Shown piece after piece: positions 34,558-43,252 of a stretch of DNA of 64,000 bases. Within the stretch, counting starts at the first letter, position 1. Each line of letters begins with the position of its first letter. The translations under genes and the position numbers were made by a program. Source of the DNA: Lachnospiraceae bacterium (GTDB lineage: Bacteria > Bacillota > Clostridia > Lachnospirales > Lachnospiraceae). Under the pieces are notes generated by a model. It was not told where the DNA came from, did no database searches, and was given only the letters and a program-made list of their open reading frames with translations. The stretch is from positions 1 through 64,000 of the forward strand of contig JAFUGL010000003.1 of the NCBI GenBank assembly GCA_017469405.1. Direction: 5' to 3'.

Positions 34558-35880
34558 ATGAGTGAAGAATTCAGACATGAATTTAATATACAGAAGTATT
34601 ATAATCTCCTTGACAGAGATTATGTTATGAGCTTTGGTAAGGTAAGTAAAATTGTCGGTCTTACTATGGAATCTTTTGGTCCTCCGTGTAAGCTTAATGA
34701 CCTTTGCGAGGTAATTTCAAAGGACGGCACAAATAAGGTAATGGCAGAGGTTGTCGGTTTTAGGGATAACAAGGTTTTGCTTATGCCTTTTGATGTTGTA
34801 GACGGAATAGGACTAGGAGCTATAGTTAAAAATACCGGTGATGTACTTACTGTTAAGGTCGGACCGCAGCTTTTGGGCAAGGTTCTTGATGGAATCGGCA
34901 GACCTATGGATGGAAGCACATTGGAATACGAGGAAGAGTATCCCATAGATAATGCACCGCCTGATCCTTTGCAAAGAAAACTTATTTCTGAGGTTTTGCC
35001 TCTTGGAGTAAAGGCTGTAGACGGACTTTTGACGATTGGAAAAGGACAAAGAGTCGGAATATTTGCGGGTAGTGGTGTCGGAAAAAGTACATTACTTGGT
35101 ATGTTTGCAAGAAATACCAGAGCAGATATAAATGTTATAGCTCTTATCGGCGAGCGAGGCAGGGAGGTCGGAGAATTTATAGAGCGTGACCTTGGCGAAG
35201 AAGGTTTAAAAAGGTCGGTGCTTGTTATTGCGACTTCTGATAAGCCAGCTCTTATTCGTAATAAAGCAGCTAAAACTGCAACAGCAATAGCTGAATACTT
35301 CAGGGATCAGGGTAAGGATGTCCTTTTGATGATGGACTCACTTACACGTTTTTCCATGGCTCAAAGAGAGATTGGACTTGCATCCGGTGAACCGCCGGTT
35401 ACAAGAGGCTATCCGCCTTCAGTTTATTCGGAACTGCCTAAGGTTTTGGAAAGGGCAGGTAATACATTTAAGGGTTCGATAACAGGTCTTTATACAGTCC
35501 TTGTAGATGGTGATGATTTTAACGAGCCTATTACAGATACGGCAAGAGGCATACTTGACGGACATATAGTACTTTCCAGAAAACTTGGCCATAAAAATCA
35601 TTATCCGGCTATTGATATACTTGCGAGCATTTCACGTTGTATGAGCGCAATTGCAACAAAGGAGCATAAGGCTGCAGCGGGAAAATTAAAAAATGTTCTT
35701 GCAACATATAATGATGCAGAAGATTTGATTAATATCGGTGCGTACAGGTCGGGTTCAAATCCTGATATTGATTATGCTATTACCAAAATCAATAAGGTTA
35801 ATCAGTTTTTGATGCAGGATGTGGATTCTAAATTTTTGATTGATGATGAACTTAATATGCTTAATGAAATATTTGAGTGA
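34558..35880 (+). CDS. fliI: Flagellum-specific ATPase FliI
   Basis: FliI is the F1-beta-like ATPase that unloads export substrates at the gate. At 440 residues it has Walker A FAGSGVGKST near residue 170, Walker B DVLLMMDSLTRFSMAQREIGLASGE, and the type III ATPase signature GYPPSVYSELPKVLERAG. ATG at 34558 follows GAGAAG. The gene lies 69 bases past fliH, an unusually long gap for this operon, which contains a terminator-like hairpin. Confidence 0.96.
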   Translation: MSEEFRHEFNIQKYYNLLDRDYVMSFGKVSKIVGLTMESFGPPCKLNDLCEVISKDGTNKVMAEVVGFRDNKVLLMPFDVVDGIGLGAIVKNTGDVLTVKVGPQLLGKVLDGIGRPMDGSTLEYEEEYPIDNAPPDPLQRKLISEVLPLGVKAVDGLLTIGKGQRVGIFAGSGVGKSTLLGMFARNTRADINVIALIGERGREVGEFIERDLGEEGLKRSVLVIATSDKPALIRNKAAKTATAIAEYFRDQGKDVLLMMDSLTRFSMAQREIGLASGEPPVTRGYPPSVYSELPKVLERAGNTFKGSITGLYTVLVDGDDFNEPITDTARGILDGHIVLSRKLGHKNHYPAIDILASISRCMSAIATKEHKAAAGKLKNVLATYNDAEDLINIGAYRSGSNPDIDYAITKINKVNQFLMQDVDSKFLIDDELNMLNEIFE

Positions 35881-35950
35881 TTGATAATACTTGAGTAAAT
35901 GAAAATACTTGAACAATTAATAAAGTTTGTGCAATCTATATGGAGGTATA

Positions 35951-36409
35951 ATGGCAAAATTTATATACCGCATGCAAAATATTCTTGATATCAAGCTTAA
36001 ACTTGAGGAAGCTGCAAAACAGGAATATGCCAATGCAAGACATGCGTTAAATGTCGAAGAAGATAAGCTTAGTGCTCTTCATAACAGAAAGGAAGAGTAT
36101 CATAAAATATATCTTGATGCTTTAAACGGAAAGCTTGATTTGTTAGAAATAGCTGAGTGTGAAAATGCTATAGATGTTATGGATGATATGATTTTAGATC
36201 AGGAAGAATGCGTGAAAAAAGCCAGCAAAGATTTGGAAAAAGCCAGACAAAAACTTAATTCGGTTATGCAGGAAAGAAAAATGCATGAAAGGCTGAAAGA
36301 ACAAAAATTTGATGAATTTGTAACTGAGCTGAATGCTCAGGAGGGCAAAGAAACAGATGAGGTTGCAAGCTATCAGTTTAACAGTAAAGAACCTGATGGG
36401 GAGGAATAG
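35951..36409 (+). CDS. fliJ: Flagellar export protein FliJ
   Basis: FliJ is the export chaperone-escort and the central-stalk-like partner of FliI. The roughly 152-residue protein is one long antiparallel coiled coil rich in Lys, Glu and Ala (FIYRMQNILDIKLKLEEAAKQEYANAR at the start). Its position after fliI is diagnostic. ATG at 35951 is preferred to the upstream in-frame codon, because GGAGG (35942-35946) lies 4 bases before it. The MotE-like gene follows after 2 bases. Confidence 0.9.
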   Translation: MAKFIYRMQNILDIKLKLEEAAKQEYANARHALNVEEDKLSALHNRKEEYHKIYLDALNGKLDLLEIAECENAIDVMDDMILDQEECVKKASKDLEKARQKLNSVMQERKMHERLKEQKFDEFVTELNAQEGKETDEVASYQFNSKEPDGEE

Positions 36410-36411
36410 AT

Positions 36412-37017
36412 ATGGCTAAGGATAAAAGAGATAGAGAAGGAAAAAAAGGAATAGGAGCTTCTGCTATAGTAATAATGATATTGATTATTCTATTATTTCT
36501 GACTTTAATGGCATTGTTGATCAAATGCGATGTCGGAGGATTTGGAAGTGAGGTTTTAAGACCTGTTTTTAAAGATGTTCCTATAATAAATAAAATATTA
36601 CCTGATGCATCGGATGAAGAGGTAGCTAAAGAAAGTGATTATCCGTATAATACATTATCTGAAGCTTTAGATCAGATTAAAATTATGGATGAACAGCTCA
36701 ATGCAAAGGATGCCGAAATACTTGGCCTGAATGATAAAGTAGCAGAACTTCAGTCGGAAGTGGATCAATTAAGCGTGTATAAAACGGAACAGGAAGACTT
36801 TGAAGCGAAAAAAAATCAATTTTATGATGAAATAGTCTATGGAGATTCTGCCCCGGATGCCGATACATATATTGAGTGGTATAATGAAATAAGTCCTGAA
36901 CGTGCCCAAGAAATATACGAAAGCATGATTTCGGCAAGACAGGCAGATGATGAAATCCTTGAACTTGCCAAGACGTATGAGGATATGAAGGCAAAAAATG
37001 CTGCTGATATCTTGTAG
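36412..37017 (+). CDS. ylxF: MotE/YlxF-like protein, cut short by an in-frame amber codon
   Basis: The protein has a basic N-terminus, one membrane helix (about residues 16-38), a coiled coil (about residues 85-140) and the start of a MotE/MgtE-N-type helical domain (ADTYIEWYNEISPERAQEIYESM, then AKTYEDMKAKNAADIL). Its frame stops at a TAG codon (codon 202), but the conserved domain continues in the same frame past it. The family usually has Q or another residue at this place, and a single C-to-T change (CAG to TAG) would explain it. MotE proteins stabilise stator or export partners near FliK and FliJ; in Bacillus the relative ylxF has the same operon place. Confidence 0.85.
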   Translation: MAKDKRDREGKKGIGASAIVIMILIILLFLTLMALLIKCDVGGFGSEVLRPVFKDVPIINKILPDASDEEVAKESDYPYNTLSEALDQIKIMDEQLNAKDAEILGLNDKVAELQSEVDQLSVYKTEQEDFEAKKNQFYDEIVYGDSAPDADTYIEWYNEISPERAQEIYESMISARQADDEILELAKTYEDMKAKNAADIL

Positions 37018-37146
37018 AGTATGAAAAATGATTTGGATACAGTTGCACTTATAATGAATAATATGAGTGCTGAAAAAAGGGCGGATGTACTCGCTGCAAT
37101 GGACCCTGAGTTTGCCGCAAGTATAACCAAAAAGTTATTACCGTAA
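37018..37146 (+). pseudogene. C-terminal domain of the MotE/YlxF-like protein, beyond the amber codon
   Basis: Directly after the TAG at 37015, the same frame stays open for 42 codons to TAA (37144-37146). It encodes DLDTVALIMNNMSAEKRADVLAAMDPEFAASITKKLL, which reads as the end of the MgtE-N/MotE helical domain. An ATG at 37021 stands three bases after the stop, so it could be re-initiated as a 41-residue polypeptide, although no ribosome site is present. The preserved reading frame suggests recent mutation, sequence error, read-through or a true split. Confidence 0.75.
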
Positions 37147-37173
37147 CTCAATACATCAGAAAGGAGAAAAGTT

Positions 37174-38700
37174 ATGGCGATTTCTACTAAGGGAATTAGT
37201 CAGGTAGATTTATCTTCCGGTATAAAATCTAAAAATAATCTAAAATCAAAAGCGGAAGAGGGGGCTGCTGATTCATTTTCAAGCCTCATAAATATGACTT
37301 CCGGAAATTTCAAGGATGAAAATAATGCAATTTCAGATAATTCTTTAGTGGGCAGTAGTAAAAAAATTGATAATTCATACGATACAGCTAAAACAAATAA
37401 TGTATCAGATAATAATCAAGGCAATAAAACTGCAACTGATGATAAAATAAATTCTGAAAATAATATATCTGCCAGGGATGGCAAAAAAACAGATGATGTC
37501 TCAACTGCAACAAATGAAAAAGTTTCTGATAGTTCAGAAGTTTCAAATACTGCTTCTGATGGAGAAATTACAGATGCTTTGGTTGTTGAAGAGAAAATCG
37601 ATGATTTGGCTGCTGAGCTTGCTTCATTAATTAACCAGATAATGGATACTCTTAAGAATATGCTTGGTTTAGGCGAAGAAGAGATGGAGGATACCATTTC
37701 TGCACTTGATATGAATTATTCGGATTTTCTCAATACTGAAAACATAAATGAGTTTGTGTTATTTACAGAAGGTGCTACTGAGGTAGATATTCTCATTGAT
37801 GAGCAGCTGGCAACATTGGTTGATGACATTGTTTCAGATGTAAATGAACTGTTGGATAATTTTGAAGCATTTGATATCAGCATGTTTAATAATGATAATT
37901 TTGAATTTGAGACTAATGATGTAATGATTCCAATAGGTTCAGAAGAATTTGTCAGCGCAAGAGAAGTTTTTAATCAGGTGGAAAATATTATAACTGATTC
38001 CGATGATAATCAGTTAGCTGTAGAAAATGATAAAGATGAAACAGAAGGTTCATTTATTCAGGAAAATACCGATAATATTATTAGTGATGAATCAAATGTA
38101 ACTATATTGCATCAGTCAAATAATTCTGATAATAGTTCATCTTCACGTGATTTTGCATCTTCAAATGAGAGTATAATAAGCAATTTGAATAATGCAATTA
38201 ATAATGTCGTTCAGGATGGATTTGATGAATCATTCGGAAACACAGAAGGCATCTCGCAGGCAGATATTATAAGACAGGTTGTTGATGAAATAAAAGCCAA
38301 TGTTACAAATGATATTTCAACTTTGGAAATGAGGCTTAATCCTGAGAGTTTAGGCAAGGTTCAGATTACAGTCAGCTCAAGAAATGGTGTAATGCAGGCA
38401 CAGATTGTTGCTGAGACTGAAGCAGCAAAGAATGCTATTGAGGAAAATATTGCAACATTAAGAGAGACTCTTAATAATCAGGATTTAAAGGTTGAAGATG
38501 TTGAGGTAACTCTTGCATCATATGGTTTCTTTGAAGGACAGGAACAGGATATGCCGGATGAAAATAATCCAAATCAGACCGGAGGAAGAAACGTAAGAGT
38601 TAATTCAAATAGTGATGTTTCAGATGATTCAGTCAGTGATGAACAACTTGAATCTGAAATGATGAGAGCACAAGGAAATAGTGTAAACTATTCAATATAA
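37174..38700 (+). CDS. fliK: Flagellar hook-length control protein FliK
   Basis: FliK is secreted as a molecular ruler and switches export from hook to filament. The 508-residue protein is mainly low-complexity Asn/Asp/Ser/Glu for about 370 residues, with no fold expected, then a compact C-terminal Flg_hook domain: LEMRLNPESLGKVQITVSS and MQAQIVAETEAAKNAIEENIATLRE. The C-terminal domain is the one that triggers the switch. ATG follows AAAGGAG. Position between the MotE-like gene and flgD is standard. Confidence 0.93.
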   Translation: MAISTKGISQVDLSSGIKSKNNLKSKAEEGAADSFSSLINMTSGNFKDENNAISDNSLVGSSKKIDNSYDTAKTNNVSDNNQGNKTATDDKINSENNISARDGKKTDDVSTATNEKVSDSSEVSNTASDGEITDALVVEEKIDDLAAELASLINQIMDTLKNMLGLGEEEMEDTISALDMNYSDFLNTENINEFVLFTEGATEVDILIDEQLATLVDDIVSDVNELLDNFEAFDISMFNNDNFEFETNDVMIPIGSEEFVSAREVFNQVENIITDSDDNQLAVENDKDETEGSFIQENTDNIISDESNVTILHQSNNSDNSSSSRDFASSNESIISNLNNAINNVVQDGFDESFGNTEGISQADIIRQVVDEIKANVTNDISTLEMRLNPESLGKVQITVSSRNGVMQAQIVAETEAAKNAIEENIATLRETLNNQDLKVEDVEVTLASYGFFEGQEQDMPDENNPNQTGGRNVRVNSNSDVSDDSVSDEQLESEMMRAQGNSVNYSI

Positions 38701-38723
38701 TATAAAAGAAAGGAGAAATAATT

Positions 38724-39257
38724 ATGGCAATTGATTCAGCGGTAAGTGGAATTGCATCAGCTTCCTCTTCATACAATGCAGCAAGTAAAACTGATTCAAA
38801 AGCAGGTAGTGATCTTGACAAAGATGCATTTTTACAACTTCTCGTAACTCAGATGAAGTATCAGGATCCGTTAAATCCGGGTGACAGTACGGAATATATG
38901 TCACAGCTTGCTCAGTATTCATCTCTTGAGGCAACTATGAACATAAGCGATGCTATTGACAAGGGTAATGGACTTAATCTTGTTGGACATTATGTAATTA
39001 TGAACACTACGGATTCTGCGGGAAACTCTTCTATGGTTAGCGGACTTGTGCAGTATGCTACAGTTAAAAATGGAGAGGTTATGGTATCAATAAATGATAC
39101 ATATTATCCTGCAAGCGATTTGGATTCTGTTGTTGATTATGATTATTATTTATACCTTCAGGAACATGCGGGTGAAGCACCGGCGGCATCAGATAATACT
39201 GACGATGCAGCTAAGACGGCTTCTGAAAATACAGTTGCACCAACTGAAGAAGTATAG
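38724..39257 (+). CDS. flgD: Flagellar hook-capping protein FlgD
   Basis: FlgD forms the temporary cap at which hook subunits polymerise. The 177-residue protein has the N-terminal FlgD signature LDKDAFLQLLVTQMKYQDPLNPGDSTEYMSQLAQYSSLE. A short beta domain (GHYVIMNTTDSAGN) and an Ala/Thr/Asp-rich tail follow, shorter than in E. coli, as is usual in Firmicutes. ATG at 38724 follows AAAGGAG. The next gene is the TIGR02530 protein. Confidence 0.95.
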   Translation: MAIDSAVSGIASASSSYNAASKTDSKAGSDLDKDAFLQLLVTQMKYQDPLNPGDSTEYMSQLAQYSSLEATMNISDAIDKGNGLNLVGHYVIMNTTDSAGNSSMVSGLVQYATVKNGEVMVSINDTYYPASDLDSVVDYDYYLYLQEHAGEAPAASDNTDDAAKTASENTVAPTEEV

Positions 39258-39278
39258 AAATAAAAAGGTGGAGATATT

Positions 39279-39671
39279 ATGGAAGGTTTAAATTCTAGGC
39301 TCATCTCTATAGAACAGGCAAAAGATTTATATCTTCATAGCAAGGAAGCCGTTAATAATGAAAAAACCACCGATACAATTTCATTTCAGGACATTTTTAA
39401 AGAAAAAACAAATGCTTATGATGAAGTAAAATTTTCTAAGCATGCAAACCAAAGGCTTGAGAACAGAAATATTATTCTATCCGAAGACCAACGATTAAGA
39501 TTAAACGAAGGTGTGGAAAAGGCTAGAGATAAGAGCATAAATGAGACTCTGGTCATGATGGATAATTTGGCATTTATTGTAAATGTTAAAAATAATACGG
39601 TGGTCACAGCTTTGGAACAAAATGAAGATAGCAGTGTCTTTACAAATATTGATGGAGCAGTAATAATATAA
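39279..39671 (+). CDS. TIGR02530-family flagellar operon protein
   Basis: A 130-residue protein of the TIGR02530 (flagellar operon protein) family, found between flgD and flgE in many Firmicutes. The key segment is FSKHANQRLENRNI, followed by LSEDQRLRLNEGVEKARDKSINETLVMMDNLAFIVNVKNNTVVTAL. Its role in hook assembly is not known in detail. There is no signal peptide. ATG follows AAGGTGG. The gap to flgE is 102 bases and contains a hairpin and two strong ribosome-site-like sequences. Confidence 0.88.
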   Translation: MEGLNSRLISIEQAKDLYLHSKEAVNNEKTTDTISFQDIFKEKTNAYDEVKFSKHANQRLENRNIILSEDQRLRLNEGVEKARDKSINETLVMMDNLAFIVNVKNNTVVTALEQNEDSSVFTNIDGAVII

Positions 39672-39697
39672 GTAACTTTTAAAACGGCCGGACTGAA

Positions 39698-39765
39698 GTA
39701 TCTTTTAGATACAAGGAGGCTCTTGATTTCCCGGAATGACAGATGGGATTAAAATAATAGGAGGG
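39698..39765 (+). promoter_or_regulatory. Structured leader of flgE
   Basis: The hairpin GTATCT-TTT-AGATAC (39698-39712) is followed by AAGGAGG (39713-39719). A second AGGAGGG (39759-39765) serves flgE at normal spacing of 8 bases. The first site has no credible gene after it (a TTG only 3 bases away opens nine codons), so it may be a regulatory site, for example a GGA-containing protein target. Confidence 0.3.
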
Positions 39766-39773
39766 CAAACATT

Positions 39774-41171
39774 ATGATGAGATCATTGTTTTCTGGTGTT
39801 GCAGGTCTTAAGACACACCAGACCAAGATGGATGTTATTGGTAATAATATTGCAAACGTAAACACTATAGGATTTAAGTCTTCGACAGTATTGTTTAGAG
39901 ATGTTTTATATCAAAAGACTTCAAGTGCTACAGGAGCACAGGATGGTACAGGTGGTACAAATGCAACTCAGATAGGTCTTGGTACCAAGATGGCATCTGT
40001 TCAGACTTCAATTACAACAGGTGCAGCACAGAGTACAAACAATCCGTATGATTTGATGCTGAACGATTCGAGCTTATTTATTGTAAGTAGAGCAGGACAG
40101 AATTATTTCACAAAAGTTGGTGCGTTCCAGACAGATGCTGTTGGATGTCTTGTTACAAGTAATGGATATCAGGTTATGGGTTGGCAGGTTGATCCGGATG
40201 ATCCTACAAAGATAAGAAAGGATACTGTATCCGCGTTATATCCTGAATCAGAAGCCAATAAGGTTTCATCTCCTGAGATGACTTCAAAGGCTCATATGAC
40301 AGGTAATATTGATTTGACTGACACAGAACTTTTATCTACAGACGGTAAGACTGTTACTGTATCAATATATGATGCTCTTGGATACGATTATACAGTTAAA
40401 TTTAAATTAACACAGGATACTAATCAGGCTGATAAATCACTTTATAATCTTGAAGTTGTATCGGTTAAGGATGCAAACAATATAACGATAACAGGTTCTG
40501 ATGATCCTGCAACTGATGCTGTAGAGGGTGGATACACAGCCACAATTGCAGGTGGTAATTCTATCCAGATCAAGTTCGATGCGGACTCAGGAACATTTGA
40601 ATATGCTGGATCAGCCGGTCAGAAAGAAGCACTTCTTGAAATAACTCCTCAGGGAGATAAAGCAGATGTATTTACATCTTATATTGATGGAGAGAAAACC
40701 GATGGAATTACAGTTGATTTTTCAAATCTTACAATGTTTGAATCAGGTGGAAAATCAACTGCCAAAATGGTAAGAACCGGTCTTGATGCTAAGGGCGGCG
40801 GAAGAGCTATGGGTAAGCTTACTGACGTAGCTATCGATAATTCAGGTAAGATATATGGTACATATACAAATGGTGAAACCAAACTTATGGGTCAGATAGC
40901 AGTAGCTAATTTTGATAACCCTATGGGACTTGAATCAATCGGTGATAGTCTTTATACAACAACTCAGAACTCCGGTGCGTTTGATGGTATTGGTTCCGCT
41001 GTTGATGAAAACGGTGGTAAGATGTCACAGGGCGTTTTGGAAATGTCAAATGTAGACTTATCAGCTGAGTTTGCTGATATGATTACTACACAGAGAGGTT
41101 TCCAGGCTAACTCAAGAATAATTACTACATCAGATTCAATGCTTGAAGAATTAGTAAATCTTAAGAGATAA
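39774..41171 (+). CDS. flgE: Flagellar hook protein FlgE
   Basis: FlgE builds the curved hook. The 465-residue protein has the N-terminal MRSLFSGVAGLKTHQTKMDVIGNNIANVNT motif and the C-terminal GFQANSRIITTSDSMLEELVNLKR motif shared by rod and hook axial proteins. The central part is a Gly/Asp/Thr-rich variable domain. Two ATG codons are adjacent; the first, at 39774, is 8 bases from AGGAGGG and is taken. It is the last gene of the first flagellar block and is followed by a strong terminator. Confidence 0.96.
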   Translation: MMRSLFSGVAGLKTHQTKMDVIGNNIANVNTIGFKSSTVLFRDVLYQKTSSATGAQDGTGGTNATQIGLGTKMASVQTSITTGAAQSTNNPYDLMLNDSSLFIVSRAGQNYFTKVGAFQTDAVGCLVTSNGYQVMGWQVDPDDPTKIRKDTVSALYPESEANKVSSPEMTSKAHMTGNIDLTDTELLSTDGKTVTVSIYDALGYDYTVKFKLTQDTNQADKSLYNLEVVSVKDANNITITGSDDPATDAVEGGYTATIAGGNSIQIKFDADSGTFEYAGSAGQKEALLEITPQGDKADVFTSYIDGEKTDGITVDFSNLTMFESGGKSTAKMVRTGLDAKGGGRAMGKLTDVAIDNSGKIYGTYTNGETKLMGQIAVANFDNPMGLESIGDSLYTTTQNSGAFDGIGSAVDENGGKMSQGVLEMSNVDLSAEFADMITTQRGFQANSRIITTSDSMLEELVNLKR

Positions 41172-41184
41172 TAATTAAAAAATG

Positions 41185-41232
41185 GAGCTGTTGCGTTAGA
41201 TGATTGATTCATCTTATGTGACAGCTCTTTTT
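41185..41232 (+). terminator. Rho-independent terminator after flgE
   Basis: GAGCTGT (41185-41191) pairs with ACAGCTC (41221-41227), an inner AGATGA (41198-41203) with TCATCT (41209-41214), and TTTTT follows. A second small hairpin, GCGTGT/ACACGC (41235-41250), stands just downstream with a T-run at 41262-41268. This ends the first flagellar block. Confidence 0.8.
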
Positions 41233-41292
41233 ATGCGTGTATAAACACGCTATAATTATGCTTTTTTTAAAGAAGTTTTATATATCTTTTTG

Positions 41293-41321
41293 TAGACATA
41301 AAATACAAGATGTGCTATAAT
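41293..41321 (+). promoter_or_regulatory. Near-consensus sigma-A promoter ahead of flbD
   Basis: TAGACA (41293-41298) differs from the -35 consensus at one base; TATAAT (41316-41321) is perfect; the spacer is exactly 17 bases and a TG dinucleotide forms an extended -10. Transcripts would begin near 41328 and run through flbD-motA-motB and onward. Confidence 0.8.
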
Positions 41322-41382
41322 TAGTCAGTATAAGTTTGCTTATGTGGTATCACTTTTGTTTTTATGAATTGGAGTTGACTGT

Positions 41383-41571
41383 ATGATTGAGGTAACCAGA
41401 TTAAAGGGTTCTAAAATTGTTGTTAATGCTGAGCTTATTGAGATGGTTGAAGAAACACCGGATACAGTTATTACTCTTACCAGTGGAAAAAAACTTATTG
41501 TCAGTGAGACATGTAAAGAAATTACAGATTTAGTAATAAATTATAAGAGAAAGATTCATACGCCTTTATAA
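41383..41571 (+). CDS. flbD: FlbD-family flagellar protein (SwrD-like)
   Basis: A 62-residue protein of the FlbD/SwrD family, with the pattern MIEVTRLKGSKIVVNAELIEMVEETPDTVITLTSGKKLIV. In B. subtilis SwrD increases motor power, probably through the stator or switch. The Caulobacter FlbD regulator is unrelated to this family. It is the first gene after the flbD promoter and lies 27 bases before motA, which supports a stator-related role. ATG follows TTGGAG with short spacing. Confidence 0.92.
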   Translation: MIEVTRLKGSKIVVNAELIEMVEETPDTVITLTSGKKLIVSETCKEITDLVINYKRKIHTPL

Positions 41572-41598
41572 GGATATGATATTTTGAGGTGACTTAAG

Positions 41599-42381
41599 TT
41601 GGATATAGCATCAATTATCGGTATAGGTGCAGCGCTTTTCCTTATGATCAATGGTATGGGTGGCGTAGGCGCACTTATGGAAACATTCATAGATATGCCT
41701 TCGGTATTTATAACCTTTGGTGGTGCTTTTGGTACAATTCTTGCTATGAATACTTTAAAAGGATTCCTTGCAGGATTAAAGTCATACCTTTTGATCTTTA
41801 AGACACCTAAGTCCAGTGAGATAGATACCATAAAATCCATAATCGATCTTTCCAATCTTGCCAGGAGAGAAGGTCTTCTTGCACTTGAAGAATCTGCAAA
41901 TTCCCTTGATGATGAATTTATGAAAAAGGGCGTAATGCTTATAGTCGATGGTACAGATCCTGAGCTTGTAAGAAGCATACTTGAGGCTGAGCTTATTAAT
42001 GTAGATACAAGACATCAGCAAAATATTGGATTTTGGAAAGATGTTGCATCTATGGGTCCTGCATGGGGAATGATTGGTACGCTTATCGGACTTATTCTTA
42101 TGCTTAAAGACTTGTCAGATCCTGATTCTATCGGTCCTAACATGGCGGTTGCTCTTATTACAACTTTGTATGGTTCTGTACTTGCAAACTGGGTATGCGC
42201 ACCTGCATCCAGTAAGCTTGCCAAGTTAAATGATACTGAGATTAAACTTAAAGAAGTTATGATAGAGGGTATTCTTTCTATACAGGCAGGAGAAAACCCA
42301 AGAGTTATTGAAGAAAAATTGAAGGCATTCCTTGCACCTAATGATAGAGCCGGACTTGGTGAAGAAGGCGGTGGTCAGTAA
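41599..42381 (+). CDS. motA: Flagellar stator protein MotA
   Basis: MotA with MotB is the ion channel that drives rotation. The 260-residue protein has four hydrophobic helices (about residues 3-23, 33-53, 145-165 and 175-200) and a cytosolic loop, with residues such as TIKSIIDLSNLARREGLLALEE. The GMIGTLIGLILML segment in TM3 is a family hallmark. The start is TTG at 41599, with AGGTGA just before it. The stop overlaps the motB start by one base. Whether H+ or Na+ is used cannot be told. Confidence 0.94.
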   Translation: MDIASIIGIGAALFLMINGMGGVGALMETFIDMPSVFITFGGAFGTILAMNTLKGFLAGLKSYLLIFKTPKSSEIDTIKSIIDLSNLARREGLLALEESANSLDDEFMKKGVMLIVDGTDPELVRSILEAELINVDTRHQQNIGFWKDVASMGPAWGMIGTLIGLILMLKDLSDPDSIGPNMAVALITTLYGSVLANWVCAPASSKLAKLNDTEIKLKEVMIEGILSIQAGENPRVIEEKLKAFLAPNDRAGLGEEGGGQ

Positions 42382-43226
42382 TGGCGAAGAAAAAAGAACA
42401 GCCGGCAGAAGAAGGCTCACCGGCGTGGATGGCGACATTTAGTGATCTTATGAACCTTTTACTTTGCTTCTTCGTTTTGCTGTTTGCCAGTTCTACAATG
42501 GATGAAGGTAAGATTCAGAAAATTATGGCTTCATTTAACAATATGAATTTTTCTATTTTGAATGAAGGTAATATATCGCTTTTGTCAGGTGACTTGATGT
42601 CGGGTGGTGTTACACAGGTGCCTGATATTCAAAGCATATTGACTCAGGCGGGAAAAACTATAGACGGTGATCCTGGACAGGATATGGAAGCTTCGTCATC
42701 AGATGCAGACAAGCTCTCTGATGAAGAATTAAAAAATGAGTTTGATAAGCGAGGCGAGGACCAATCTGAAGAAATGTATGAAGAGATTGTTCAGATGGCA
42801 GAATCATACACCATTGATGATGAGATCATACTTGATTACAATGCCCAGTATGTCGAGCTTAATTTAAACGGTTCCATACTTTTCGATTCCGGTAAGGCTG
42901 AAGTAAGAGAAGATTCAAAGATGTTTTTGCAAAAAATTGCAAGAATTCTTGTTAAGTATAAGTATTGCATAATTGAGATAGAAGGGCATACAGATAATGT
43001 TCCTATTTCTACCTCAAAATATGAAAACAATAGAGCACTTTCAACCGAAAGAGCCAGAAATGTATATGAATATCTCATGTCCCAGGAAAACTTCATTGAT
43101 GCAAACATGAAGATAGCCGGTTATGGTGAAAGTAAGCCTATTGCATCAAATGCTACCGAAGAGGGAAGAGCTAAGAACAGAAGAGTTGTTATAAAGATAT
43201 ATAATCAGCAGAATTCTGTTTATTAA
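42381..43226 (+). CDS. motB: Flagellar stator protein MotB
   Basis: MotB anchors the stator to peptidoglycan. The 281-residue protein has a short cytosolic N-terminus (MAKKKEQPAEEGSPAW), one membrane helix with the channel Asp in MATFSDLMNLLLCFFVLLFA, an Asp/Ser-rich linker, and a C-terminal OmpA-like domain (LFDSGKAEVREDS; IEIEGHTDNVPIS; AGYGESKPIASN; NRRVVIKI). Its ATG overlaps the motA stop (TAATG), a classic coupling. Confidence 0.95.
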   Translation: MAKKKEQPAEEGSPAWMATFSDLMNLLLCFFVLLFASSTMDEGKIQKIMASFNNMNFSILNEGNISLLSGDLMSGGVTQVPDIQSILTQAGKTIDGDPGQDMEASSSDADKLSDEELKNEFDKRGEDQSEEMYEEIVQMAESYTIDDEIILDYNAQYVELNLNGSILFDSGKAEVREDSKMFLQKIARILVKYKYCIIEIEGHTDNVPISTSKYENNRALSTERARNVYEYLMSQENFIDANMKIAGYGESKPIASNATEEGRAKNRRVVIKIYNQQNSVY

Positions 43227-43252
43227 TAAATCATTTTACGAGGAGAATAAAA

